A stretch of 35,334 bases of DNA. It comes from Clostridia bacterium. GTDB lineage: Bacteria > Bacillota > Peptococcia > Peptococcales > BICA1-8. The notes beneath the pieces were generated by a model. The model ran no database searches and was not told the DNA's origin. It worked only from the letters and a program-made list of their open reading frames with translations. The stretch is from the NCBI GenBank assembly GCA_012800195.1, contig JAAZJU010000035.1:1-35334 (forward strand), given 5' to 3'. Position 1 is the first letter of the stretch, and every line of letters starts with the position of its first letter. Below, in pieces: positions 15,607 to 22,752 of the stretch. The translations under genes and the position numbers were made by a program.

Positions 15607-16860
15607 TTGAAAAGATTCTTACTTTTATTTTTTACAGTACTATTCTTTTTAATCTTTTCCTTACTGCCGGTCACCGCTCACCCTCCGGTACAAGTTAAGA
15701 TTGATGGTTTAGGGGTTAAATTTGATGTTCTGCCAGTTATTAAGGAAGGTAGAGTACTGGTTCCTTTTCGTGCTCTAAGTGAGGGACTTAATACCAAGGT
15801 AAAATGGGATGAGAACACTCAAAGTATTACAGCTATCCAAGGTAATAACACTATTATCTTAGAAATTGGTAAAAACACAGCTTTAATCAATGATAGCCCC
15901 CTTCCTTTGGATGTACCTCCGACAATTTTAGATGGTCGTACCCTTATCCCTTTGCGTTTTTTTAGTGAAGCTTTAAATTGTCAGGTGAACTGGAATGCCC
16001 AAGACTACATAGTAGATGTAAAATCCGCCCCTAAAAGCCTCAATGTTATTGGCTTTTATGCCTTAGGGGATAGGAATACTAGCAGTTGGACAAACCTTTT
16101 TCAAAGGGAATATCCGGAGACTAGCTTGGGAAATACTCATTTAGTACATGAATTAGCTCTCGGTTGGTACAGTCTAGATCAAGAGGGACAGCTTTTAACT
16201 AAAAGCACTACTGGCTGGCAAAGACCAGTAGGCTGGGAAAATGTGTTAGCAGCTTGTAACAGATATAATCTAAAGCCCGATATGGTGATCCATGCTACCA
16301 ATAAAGACCGACTATTAATTGATTTTCTAAGTAATGAGACAGCTGTAAATAATTTAGTTAATAGTATATTAGCCGAAGTTTCTCTTTATGGGGGAGTAAA
16401 TTTAAATCTGGAAGGTTTGGGACTTTCCCAACAGGGAGAAGAATTATTAACAATCCAAGAGAATTTTACTGAATTTGTAAATAAACTAGCCCATGGATTA
16501 AAACCTATTAATAAGAAATTAACCTTAACCCTTCATGCCCCTAATAGTGTTTATAAAGGCTATAACTATCAAGCCTTAGGAGCTATTGCCGATAGAATTA
16601 TTATTATGGCTTATGAGTATGGAGGAACTCCAGAACCAGCAGGAAAAGTTGTAGAAGCGGTAGAAATGGCTAAATCACTGGTCCCTATAGATAAATTAAT
16701 CTTGGGTATCAATATTCCCCGGGAAACATCAGAAAGTCTCATAACTAAGGTGGGGATTGCCAAAAAATATGATTTAAATGGGATAGCCTTGTGGCGTTTA
16801 GGCCTACTTACACCTCAAATGTGGAGTAATTTAGAAACTACTATTATCCCGAGATTTTAG
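15607..16860 (+). CDS. Secreted protein with copper-amine-oxidase-N-like domain and GH18 domain
   Basis: 417 residues starting at TTG behind GGAGGTGATT. Signal peptide at 1-24. Residues about 27-138 form the duplicated CuAO_N1-type module (VLVPFRALSEGLN and TLIPLRFFSEALN repeats). Residues 143-417 are a glycoside hydrolase 18 barrel: YGGVNLNLEG with the presumed acid Glu269, and MAYEYGG (334-340). Spore cortex-lytic SleL/YaaH enzymes use the same barrel. The Asp normally two before the catalytic Glu is Asn267, so activity may be reduced or altered. Divergent from ku; no clear promoter found in the 117-base gap. Confidence 0.8.
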   Translation: MKRFLLLFFTVLFFLIFSLLPVTAHPPVQVKIDGLGVKFDVLPVIKEGRVLVPFRALSEGLNTKVKWDENTQSITAIQGNNTIILEIGKNTALINDSPLPLDVPPTILDGRTLIPLRFFSEALNCQVNWNAQDYIVDVKSAPKSLNVIGFYALGDRNTSSWTNLFQREYPETSLGNTHLVHELALGWYSLDQEGQLLTKSTTGWQRPVGWENVLAACNRYNLKPDMVIHATNKDRLLIDFLSNETAVNNLVNSILAEVSLYGGVNLNLEGLGLSQQGEELLTIQENFTEFVNKLAHGLKPINKKLTLTLHAPNSVYKGYNYQALGAIADRIIIMAYEYGGTPEPAGKVVEAVEMAKSLVPIDKLILGINIPRETSESLITKVGIAKKYDLNGIALWRLGLLTPQMWSNLETTIIPRF

Positions 16861-16874
16861 TTTTCTAGAAAACT

Positions 16875-16906
16875 ATTTAAAAAAGGTCGCCCTTTTTGGG
16901 GCGACC
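16875..16906 (-). terminator. Terminator of the cheW-DRTGG unit
   Basis: GGTCGCC (16885-16891) pairs with GGCGACC (16900-16906); a run of T follows on the minus strand. The GH18 gene ends just before it on the other strand and may use it too. Confidence 0.75.
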
Positions 16907-16910
16907 CTAT

Positions 16911-17246
16911 TTATCTTAGACCTGCTAAATATAAATTACCACAAGCGGAATACATAGAATAATTACTAACCATTAGGACAATATTCTTCTCCTTTGCTAA
17001 CTCTATCACATCATTGTTAGGTATTCGATCTTGAATGAAAACAACTGCTGGAATATCACTCATTTCTGCCGTCCTTACCACTTGAATATTATTTAAGCCC
17101 GTAATCAGTAAAGTATTGGTACCAGAGGTTGCTAAAACATTACTCATTAAATCGGTAGCGCAAACTTCACCTATCTCTAAATTTAGCAATTCCTCACAGC
17201 ATAAGACTCGACAATTAAGTATCTTTTTTATGTCCTCTAATAACAT
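16911..17246 (-). CDS. DRTGG domain protein
   Basis: 111 residues, a single DRTGG domain: N-terminal helix MLLEDIKKILNC, then the alternating hydrophobic strands around TNTLLITGLNNIQVVRTAEM, IPAVVFIQDRIP and IVLMVSNYSMYSACG. DRTGG domains bind nucleotides or act as sensor modules next to phosphotransacetylase and CBS domains; the stand-alone form is common near hydrogenase and signalling genes of Clostridia. It follows the CheW gene by 26 bases, so the two form an operon. Start ATG behind GGGGGG. Confidence 0.75.
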   Translation of the reverse strand: MLLEDIKKILNCRVLCCEELLNLEIGEVCATDLMSNVLATSGTNTLLITGLNNIQVVRTAEMSDIPAVVFIQDRIPNNDVIELAKEKNIVLMVSNYSMYSACGNLYLAGLR

Positions 17247-17272
17247 CCTATTCCCCCCGAAAGTTCATAGCA

Positions 17273-17719
17273 TTAAACAACTTGATCCACTTGTCTTAAA
17301 TCATCTGCACTGAGTAAATTATCTAGTTCCAATAATGTAATTAATCGATCCTCTAGCTTTCCTATACCAGCTATACCCACAGAATGTCCTAATATACGGG
17401 GGGCATCTTCTATATTTTCCTCAGGGATTAATAAAACCTCATAGACATTGTCCGCTATTACTCCCGCCAAAGTTTCTGCAATTTTAACCACAATAATTCT
17501 GGTATCTTCGGTAATCTCAGAGACTTGCTGATAGAGCTTATATTTTAGGTCAATTATAGGTATTATTTTATCCCTTAAATTAATAACACCCAGAATATAA
17601 TCAATGGTCTCAGGCAATTTTTTAACCTCTTGATAACGAACAATTTCCTGAACCTTGTTTATATCCAAGCCATAATCTTCATTATTTAGGCCAAAAAGAA
17701 CAATCTGTTTATCGGCCAC
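17273..17719 (-). CDS. cheW: CheW-like scaffold protein
   Basis: 148 residues, the whole CheW domain: IVLFGLNNEDYGLDINKVQEI at the start (shortened reading IVLFGLNNEDYG), the ILGVINLRDKIIPIIDL motif and a C-terminal GIAGIGKLEDRLITLLEL. CheW couples chemoreceptors to the CheA kinase at the membrane. There is no cheA, receptor or motility gene in the window. The start is GTG at 17719 behind GGAGGG. Pairing with a DRTGG protein rather than a chemotaxis cluster is unusual. Confidence 0.88.
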   Translation of the reverse strand: MADKQIVLFGLNNEDYGLDINKVQEIVRYQEVKKLPETIDYILGVINLRDKIIPIIDLKYKLYQQVSEITEDTRIIVVKIAETLAGVIADNVYEVLLIPEENIEDAPRILGHSVGIAGIGKLEDRLITLLELDNLLSADDLRQVDQVV

Positions 17720-17792
17720 AGTAACCCTCCTATTCCATCCGCTAATATTTATATATATATAAGTTTCTACTTTTAAGTCTAGATTCCTCTAT

Positions 17793-17824
17793 ATTATACA
17801 TGTTCTTAGATATATTGCATGTAT
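17793..17824 (-). promoter_or_regulatory. Inverted repeat over a -10 candidate upstream of cheW
   Basis: ATACATG (17796-17802) and CATGTAT (17818-17824) flank 15 bases. On the minus strand the distal arm overlaps a TATAAT (17793-17798). Could be an operator for cheW; the -35 region is weak. Confidence 0.35.
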
Positions 17825-17847
17825 CTTTGGTAAATTTTAATAGGATT

Positions 17848-17876
17848 TTGAATTTATTTATAGTATGATTTATTAT
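17848..17876 (+). promoter_or_regulatory. Promoter candidate for the 101-residue membrane protein
   Basis: TTGAAT (17848-17853), 17-base spacer, TATTAT (17871-17876), 34 bases before the start codon. Confidence 0.45.
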
Positions 17877-17910
17877 GTATATTAAGTAATCTTAAAGGAG
17901 GGCAAAACTT

Positions 17911-18216
17911 TTGTTAATGTTTGTAGATAGTAATGATCCTGCTCTTATTAAAACTATATTTTTCTTTGCCTATCTTGCATTTTTACTGTATGCCTATAAT
18001 AAAGGTAGACAGTTTAGGCTTAAGAAAAAAGAAAAAAAATTTGTAAAATCACTTCAGGAAGCTTTAGAAACTGAAGATTTGCCTCTCTATAAAGGAGAAG
18101 AAACTGTTAACTGGCATAAGGTTTATACCATGTTAAAAAAGTTACCTGATAGCCCTGAAAAGAAAAAGTTAATCAAAGAGGTCCAAGAAAGAAAAACTAA
18201 TAGAGGTAAAAATTAG
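17911..18216 (+). CDS. Small single-pass membrane protein, unknown
   Basis: 101 residues. One hydrophobic helix at about 13-29, then a strongly basic stretch (KGRQFRLKKKEKKFVK) and a charged, helical cytoplasmic tail. I know no family for it. It starts at TTG (17911), eight bases after AAGGAGGG; an ATG two codons on is possible. It has its own promoter and terminator and diverges from cheW. Confidence 0.6.
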   Translation: MLMFVDSNDPALIKTIFFFAYLAFLLYAYNKGRQFRLKKKEKKFVKSLQEALETEDLPLYKGEETVNWHKVYTMLKKLPDSPEKKKLIKEVQERKTNRGKN

Positions 18217-18224
18217 TCCAAACG

Positions 18225-18252
18225 AAAAAGTCGGTATTAACCGACTTTTTTT
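18225..18252 (+). terminator. Terminator of the 101-residue protein gene
   Basis: AAAAAGTCGGT/ACCGACTTTTT palindrome around ATTA with seven T at the end. Confidence 0.8.
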
Positions 18253-18347
18253 GCTTTGACTTATTCTGTTGCTCCTTCACCCAAATATATGCATCTCCTT
18301 TGCATTTACTAAGCAATCGCTTTTTCGCAAAAAATAAGAGGAGATTG

Positions 18348-19073
18348 CTATTTTACTAACTTCTCTACCTGTTCTAAAACTTCCCCTGCTTTACCCTTAA
18401 TCAATAAATCTGCCTCATAATCTAACATTGTGGGCTCGAGATTAATAATAACTAGCTTAGCCCCCATTTGTCTTGCTAATGAGGGAAAATAGTTAGCTGG
18501 AGATACTTCTAAAGAAGAACCAATGACAATAAATAACTTGCTTTCTCTAGACAAGGTATCAGCTTTCTCTAAAGCATCCACGGGTAACCTTTCCCCAAAG
18601 AGAATTACTCCAGGCTTTATTTTGCCCTGGCAATCACATTGAGGTATCTTTTCCTCCAAAAGCTTATCTGAAGGATAGACCTTTTGACACTTAATGCATA
18701 CAGCTTCCCGTAAGGTACCGTGTAACTCAACAACATTATTGGAACCAGCCCGATGATGTAAACCATCCACATTTTGAGTAATAATACCCTTAATTAATCC
18801 CCTCTGTTCCCATTGGGCAAGGATTTTATGTCCCTTATGGGGGTCAGCCAATCCAAGATTATGTAAACGCATCCGATAAAAATCATAGAATTCTTCAGGA
18901 TTCCTTTTCATAGCATCAATAGATGCTAATTGACGGGGATCTTTTTTCTTCCAGAGTCCATCTTTGGAACGAAAATCTGGTAAGCCTGCTTCCGTACTCA
19001 TTCCTGCTCCTGTAAACACCACAGTAGATTGGGAATCTTGAAGCCACTTGGCTAGCAAAGCGATATTTTCCAT
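18348..19073 (-). CDS. Sir2 family NAD-dependent protein deacylase
   Basis: 241 residues, a complete small sirtuin. NAD site: FTGAGMSTEAGLPDFRS (20-36) and TQNVDGLH (99-106); catalytic His118 in ELHG; zinc cysteines 126, 129, 146 and 148 (CIKC and CDC); and GSSLEVSPA near the end. It removes acyl groups from protein lysines in the cytosol. The zinc knuckle's second pair is C-x-C rather than C-x-x-C. Monocistronic; the start ATG has AGGAGG. Downstream, AGCAATC/GATTGCT can form a hairpin at about 18310-18350. Confidence 0.92.
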   Translation of the reverse strand: MENIALLAKWLQDSQSTVVFTGAGMSTEAGLPDFRSKDGLWKKKDPRQLASIDAMKRNPEEFYDFYRMRLHNLGLADPHKGHKILAQWEQRGLIKGIITQNVDGLHHRAGSNNVVELHGTLREAVCIKCQKVYPSDKLLEEKIPQCDCQGKIKPGVILFGERLPVDALEKADTLSRESKLFIVIGSSLEVSPANYFPSLARQMGAKLVIINLEPTMLDYEADLLIKGKAGEVLEQVEKLVK

Positions 19074-19185
19074 TATTTCCTCCTTAACAGAACTTTTTTA
19101 TTTATATTCTTGAGGAATAACAGGGTTTCCTGCTATAAAACCTTAAATAAAAAAAGGAAGGAAGCTATTATCTCTTATGGGGGAC

Positions 19186-19237
19186 AAGCTTTAAGAAATA
19201 ATAGACAGTTTCCTCCCCAAAAATATTATTAAAGCTT
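19186..19237. repeat. Inverted repeat, MITE-like
   Basis: AAGCTTTAA (19186-19194) and TTAAAGCTT (19229-19237), extended inward by ATAATA/TATTAT with a small bulge. It abuts the next repeat. It lies in the 338-base gap 19074-19411, which otherwise holds no gene. Confidence 0.45.
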
Positions 19238-19314
19238 AGATTCTTCACTGGCGTTCAGAATGACACTTGCAAAAATGACTTAGATTCTTCACTGACGTTC
19301 AGAATGACGCTTGC
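19235..19314. repeat. Two direct copies of a 36-base GTCATTCTGA-type intergenic repeat
   Basis: Copies at 19235-19270 and 19279-19314 match at 34 of 36 bases, period 44. Each reads, on the minus strand, GTCATTCTGAACG-x-CAGTGAAGAATCT in outline, with ATTCT/AGAAT inverted ends. This closely resembles the GTCATTCTGAGCG...GAAGAATCT repeats scattered in many unrelated bacteria. Confidence 0.6.
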
Positions 19315-19340
19315 TAAAAGAGTTATCTCTCCCACTTCCT

Positions 19341-19413
19341 CACTGTCATGCAGATTATCCTGTTAGCCATCACACTAACACACTATCATTCAGTTTAACC
19401 TATTAGCCATCTT
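19341..19413 (-). repeat. Two diverged copies of the 32-bp unit also found at 31095-31343
   Basis: Two units of period 40 starting at 19341 and 19381 match at 27 of 34 positions. The complement of 19343-19367 matches 31202-31226 at 23 of 25 bases, sharing GCTAACAGGATA and TCTGCATG. The second copy runs to the stop codon of the adjacent lipoprotein gene. Confidence 0.6.
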
Positions 19414-19963
19414 ACGGTAATCCAGAGCCTTCGAAGAAATTTTCATCAATGGGCAATTCTTTCCCTATGGTTGTTTCCTCCACATTTGTAAAGCAGAATC
19501 GATAATAATTACCGGGTCCTTTTTGGCCATAAAACTTATCCGGGAGCATCCTGATGCCTCCCTCATCTAAGTACAGATCCATTAGTTTATTGTTATTGGT
19601 ATCAAAGACGGAGTAATGATACTCCTTAATCTCTGGAAAAAGATAAGATAGGTTCAAAGCATGAAGTGCAGACCAATGCCAAATTTCATTTTTAAAAATA
19701 ATGGAGCCAAAGTCAGGAATAAATTTAATATAGACCTTAACCTTATCCTCAGAATAAAAACTTACCTCACATTCCTCTAGCTTAGAAAAATGTTTGGTAG
19801 AATAGTTTTGTATCCTTTCCCTAATAAAATCCTGGATTTGTTTCTCATATTCTCCTTGAACAGTTTGACTGCTCTTATTGCATCCCATTAATGACAGAGC
19901 TAAAAAAACTAGAACTAAAAATAATATATACTTCCTGGTAACCTTGAGCTTTTTGGTCTTCAG
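19412..19963 (-). CDS. Lipoprotein of unknown function with probable CTG start
   Basis: The frame opens beyond the first ATG (19888). Reading up to a CTG at 19963 adds 25 residues: a basic start KTKKLKVTRK, a hydrophobic helix and the lipobox SLMGC, a textbook lipoprotein signal. AGGGGG sits eight bases before the CTG, while the ATG has no ribosome site and would leave only the lipobox. The mature 183-residue precursor has a mixed alpha/beta look with aromatic residues (KNEIWHWSALHAL, GPGNYYRF). No family recognised. Nearest neighbours are a nitroreductase gene upstream and a repeat cluster downstream. Confidence 0.65.
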   Translation of the reverse strand: MKTKKLKVTRKYILFLVLVFLALSLMGCNKSSQTVQGEYEKQIQDFIRERIQNYSTKHFSKLEECEVSFYSEDKVKVYIKFIPDFGSIIFKNEIWHWSALHALNLSYLFPEIKEYHYSVFDTNNNKLMDLYLDEGGIRMLPDKFYGQKGPGNYYRFCFTNVEETTIGKELPIDENFFEGSGLP

Positions 19964-20055
19964 TTTAAAAACCCCCTATTATCCAGCTAATACTATCTTG
20001 CCCAGGAGGTTTTTATTATATAGACGAAATATGTAACTTTTTGTTCCCTGCTTGT

Positions 20056-20676
20056 TTAATCTCTATATTCTACAATTTCTGTTAAATCCTTGCGAACTGG
20101 AGCTTTATAATCCCGGGCTGGTTTACCAATGGGGACTAGAGCCTTAAGTTGCCAATTTTCCGCGACTCCCAGTAGCTTTTCTATTTCTGGACTGGCAATA
20201 TTGGGACTACATAACCAACAGGAGCCATATCCTTTGCTATGAGCCATAAGTAAGATATTCTGAATGGCTGCTCCAATACTTTGTAAATCCGATTGACCCC
20301 GTAGTCTTTGGATCTCCAAGGGTTGATAACCCAGTCCTTCCAAAGCCTCCTCAATTTTACTGATATAGCGCTCCATAAAAACAGCAATAGTTACTGGGGC
20401 TTGATTAAAAAAGGTAGCCATAACCTTATTGCCCTTCAATTTATTACCCAGACCAGCCTCCTCTGCAAGTTTATCAATCTTATCCCCTACCATTTTAGAC
20501 ATCTCGTCCAATAGATCGGGGTTCTTAATAACGATAAATTTCCATCCTTGTTTATTCCCACCACTAGGTGCCCACTGAGCAGCCTCTAATATTTCTTCTA
20601 AATCCTCATGAGGGATAGGTTCCTTAAGAAATTGGCGCACACTTCTCCGTTCTTTAATCAATGTCAATAAATCCAT
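20056..20676 (-). CDS. Nitroreductase family FMN protein
   Basis: 206 residues. KERRSVRQF near residues 8-16 and APSGGNKQGWKFIVI (36-50) are the usual FMN-binding segments; GSCWLCSPNIA lies near 151-161. Family members reduce nitro compounds, quinones or flavin derivatives with NAD(P)H. The substrate is not predictable. ATG preceded by GGATGGAG. It lies 92 bases upstream of the lipoprotein gene on the same strand. Confidence 0.85.
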   Translation of the reverse strand: MDLLTLIKERRSVRQFLKEPIPHEDLEEILEAAQWAPSGGNKQGWKFIVIKNPDLLDEMSKMVGDKIDKLAEEAGLGNKLKGNKVMATFFNQAPVTIAVFMERYISKIEEALEGLGYQPLEIQRLRGQSDLQSIGAAIQNILLMAHSKGYGSCWLCSPNIASPEIEKLLGVAENWQLKALVPIGKPARDYKAPVRKDLTEIVEYRD

Positions 20677-20764
20677 AATTACAACTCCATCCTTTTCTAA
20701 TTAATTCTTGCTGATATCTTACCCATTATTAAACCTACGCAAACTTCCCCTTTGTACCCCTAAC

Positions 20765-20792
20765 ACACTCTAGGCCCCTTTAACATACCATA
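20765..20792 (+). promoter_or_regulatory. Sigma-K-type promoter of the CotS-like gene
   Basis: AC (20765-20766), 17 bases, CATACCATA (20784-20792), which fits the mother-cell sigma-K consensus AC-N16/17-CATANNNTA at every fixed position. Confidence 0.55.
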
Positions 20793-20825
20793 AATTGAAG
20801 GACCAATAAAAGAAGGGGGGTTTTT

Positions 20826-21863
20826 ATGCTAGAAAATACCAGTCCTAACTTAATAGATTATGTGGCAGATGCACAGCTGGTCCTTAAAAAGTACCCTATC
20901 AACTTATTTTTAATAAAGAAGTATCAGTTTCAAGATAAAAAAGCAGTTTGGTTTATTAAAACAAGTAAGGATCTTTTATCCCTCAAAAGATATGCTTTAG
21001 ATGAGCAAAAGTGGCAAGCAATGATTTCTGCTTATGATTTTCTTAGTAAAAAGGGCGGCAATATCTCTCCTTTAATCTACACATGGGATAATAAGCCTTG
21101 GGTTTATTCCAAGGATTATTACTATATTCTTAGCCCCTGGGTTAAGGGTAAACCCGCAAATTATTTAAACCAAGAAAATGTTATATCCATAGCCCAAGCC
21201 GTCGCAAAGATACACAGTCTGTCCAAAAATTTCCGGGTGCCTAAGGATTCCTACTGGCAGGAATACCTGGGTTCTTGGCCAGAAAAAACCCGTAGAAAAC
21301 AAGGCTTGCTTTTGGAATATAGATATCAATCGGAAAATCTTTTGCCTCAAACCTTTGCAAAAATATATTTAGATAACTTCCAAACATTTTTTAGCCTTTT
21401 GGAAGATGTTTCAGAAGCCTTTGAGGGACCTTTATACAGGGAATGGGTTAAAAAAATTTCCCGGGAACCTTGCCTTTGTCTTAATGGTTTTTCACCTAGA
21501 AATTTTTCTGTAGGCAAGGATAAGACTTGGATCTTACACATCGATAATATTTGTATTGATTTACCAGCTAGAGATTTAAGAAAATTTCTTTATCAGGTAA
21601 TGTCCACTAAGGAAACTTGGTGCAAAGAAACTTTTGCCACTATTATGAAGGAATATTTGAAGTTGTATCCTCTTTCTGACGATGAATTAAAAATCCTTCT
21701 AGCAGAACTTAAAACTCCTTATCATTTCATGAATATTACCAGTAGATATTTTCTCCAAGAAGACTCTTCTAAATTGGAAAACTTCTCTACACTTTTAAAC
21801 AAAACCCTTAAATTAGAACAAAGTAAATTCAGTCTTTTATACCGTTTTTGGCAATTAATTTAA
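20826..21863 (+). CDS. CotS-family spore coat protein (kinase-like fold, catalytic residues lost)
   Basis: 345 residues with the CotS/YutH layout of the aminoglycoside phosphotransferase fold: N-lobe with KKYQFQDKKAVWFIKT, hinge YYYILSPWVKGKP (98-110), VAKIHSLSKNF (127-136) and PARDLRKFLYQV (247-258). The catalytic HGD-x(4)-N loop reads N220-G-F-S-P-R-N226, lacking His and Asp, so it is probably a pseudokinase. CotS proteins sit in the inner spore coat. Sigma-K-like promoter upstream and AGAAGGGGGG ribosome site. It is followed by the 14-cysteine coat-like gene. Confidence 0.78.
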   Translation: MLENTSPNLIDYVADAQLVLKKYPINLFLIKKYQFQDKKAVWFIKTSKDLLSLKRYALDEQKWQAMISAYDFLSKKGGNISPLIYTWDNKPWVYSKDYYYILSPWVKGKPANYLNQENVISIAQAVAKIHSLSKNFRVPKDSYWQEYLGSWPEKTRRKQGLLLEYRYQSENLLPQTFAKIYLDNFQTFFSLLEDVSEAFEGPLYREWVKKISREPCLCLNGFSPRNFSVGKDKTWILHIDNICIDLPARDLRKFLYQVMSTKETWCKETFATIMKEYLKLYPLSDDELKILLAELKTPYHFMNITSRYFLQEDSSKLENFSTLLNKTLKLEQSKFSLLYRFWQLI

Positions 21864-21886
21864 AGTATTTCTTTTTAAATTAAAGC

Positions 21887-21914
21887 ACACAATTTTCCCT
21901 TCTTTCATAGGATG
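21887..21914 (+). promoter_or_regulatory. Sigma-K-like promoter of the Cys/Pro-rich coat-like gene
   Basis: AC (21887-21888), 17 bases, CATAGGATG (21906-21914): one mismatch to CATANNNTA. Confidence 0.4.
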
Positions 21915-21975
21915 TAGTGAGAATCTAGGGAGCAATAATCCTAAGGAAACATTTCATTAAGGAGGTAATAAATAT

Positions 21976-22662
21976 ATGAGTGAGGTTAATCATGTTAAAC
22001 CTACATTACCACCAGTAGGACCGGGGCCATGTCCCATTGACAGAGCTACAGGCTTACCAGTTTGCCCACCCCCAGTGGAAATTGATGTTATCAAAGTCAA
22101 AAAAATTTTTGAAGAATGTATGCACACCCAAGTAGAAGAGGTTGAACTTGAGTTTGAGGTTGAAGAAAACAATGTTGAGCTTTTAACTGCCCAATGTGGA
22201 ACTGTTGAGGTTCTAAGTCAAGAATGTAGACTCTTAAATAGCGGTTTAGTAAAAGTAATCGCTACCCTCAGAGTTACCAGTACTCTCAATGGTTATACGG
22301 AAAGTCAAGATTTCCAAATTGAGAAAGTCTTTAGATTAAATAGAGCTGGAGAACCAGGCTTAACTCCTCAGTGCCATATCTACCCAGAATGTTTACAGTG
22401 CTTTATCTCTGATGTTGATAGTGATGAAGAGGAAGAATTTGTAACTGTAACCTGTTGCATTGGAATACTTATCTTAATTAAGCTTGAGGCTGAAGTTCAG
22501 CTGCTTGTTCCTACTTATGGTTATGCTCCCGAACCACCCGAATGCCCAGAAGTTCTTGGAGAATGTCCTGCTACTTATAATCCTGAATGGCCACCCTATC
22601 CACCTCAAAATAGACCACCTTTTAATCCTGGTAACCCTGGAGGTTGCAAAGGGTGTAAATAA
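21976..22662 (+). CDS. Cys/Pro-rich probable spore-surface protein
   Basis: 228 residues. N-terminal Pro-rich segment (LPPVGPGPCP, VCPPPVE), then an acidic beta-rich body at about 35-180 (VEEVELEFEVEENNVELL, CGTVEVLSQECRL), an Asp/Glu cluster near 147-154, and a Pro/Asn/Gly-rich tail ending GGCKGCK. There are 14 cysteines, at 19, 30, 48, 74, 84, 133, 139, 142, 160, 161, 190, 197, 224 and 227. No signal peptide. The body faintly resembles DUF3794/SPOCS-type spore proteins, but I would not assign it. Location and promoter point to the coat. ATG behind AAGGAGG. Confidence 0.6.
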   Translation: MSEVNHVKPTLPPVGPGPCPIDRATGLPVCPPPVEIDVIKVKKIFEECMHTQVEEVELEFEVEENNVELLTAQCGTVEVLSQECRLLNSGLVKVIATLRVTSTLNGYTESQDFQIEKVFRLNRAGEPGLTPQCHIYPECLQCFISDVDSDEEEEFVTVTCCIGILILIKLEAEVQLLVPTYGYAPEPPECPEVLGECPATYNPEWPPYPPQNRPPFNPGNPGGCKGCK

Positions 22663-22690
22663 TAAAAGTCGGCGATGCCGACTTTTATTA
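22661..22690. terminator. Palindromic bidirectional terminator
   Basis: Perfect 13-base arms AATAAAAGTCGGC and complement around GAT, with T-rich 3' ends in both directions. It ends the coat-like gene and may also stop the CAP gene. Confidence 0.75.
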
Positions 22691-22752
22691 TTCTAGTTAG
22701 GTAAATTTTACTTGTCCCTAATGTGCAACCTATTTTATTTTTTATCGTCTAA

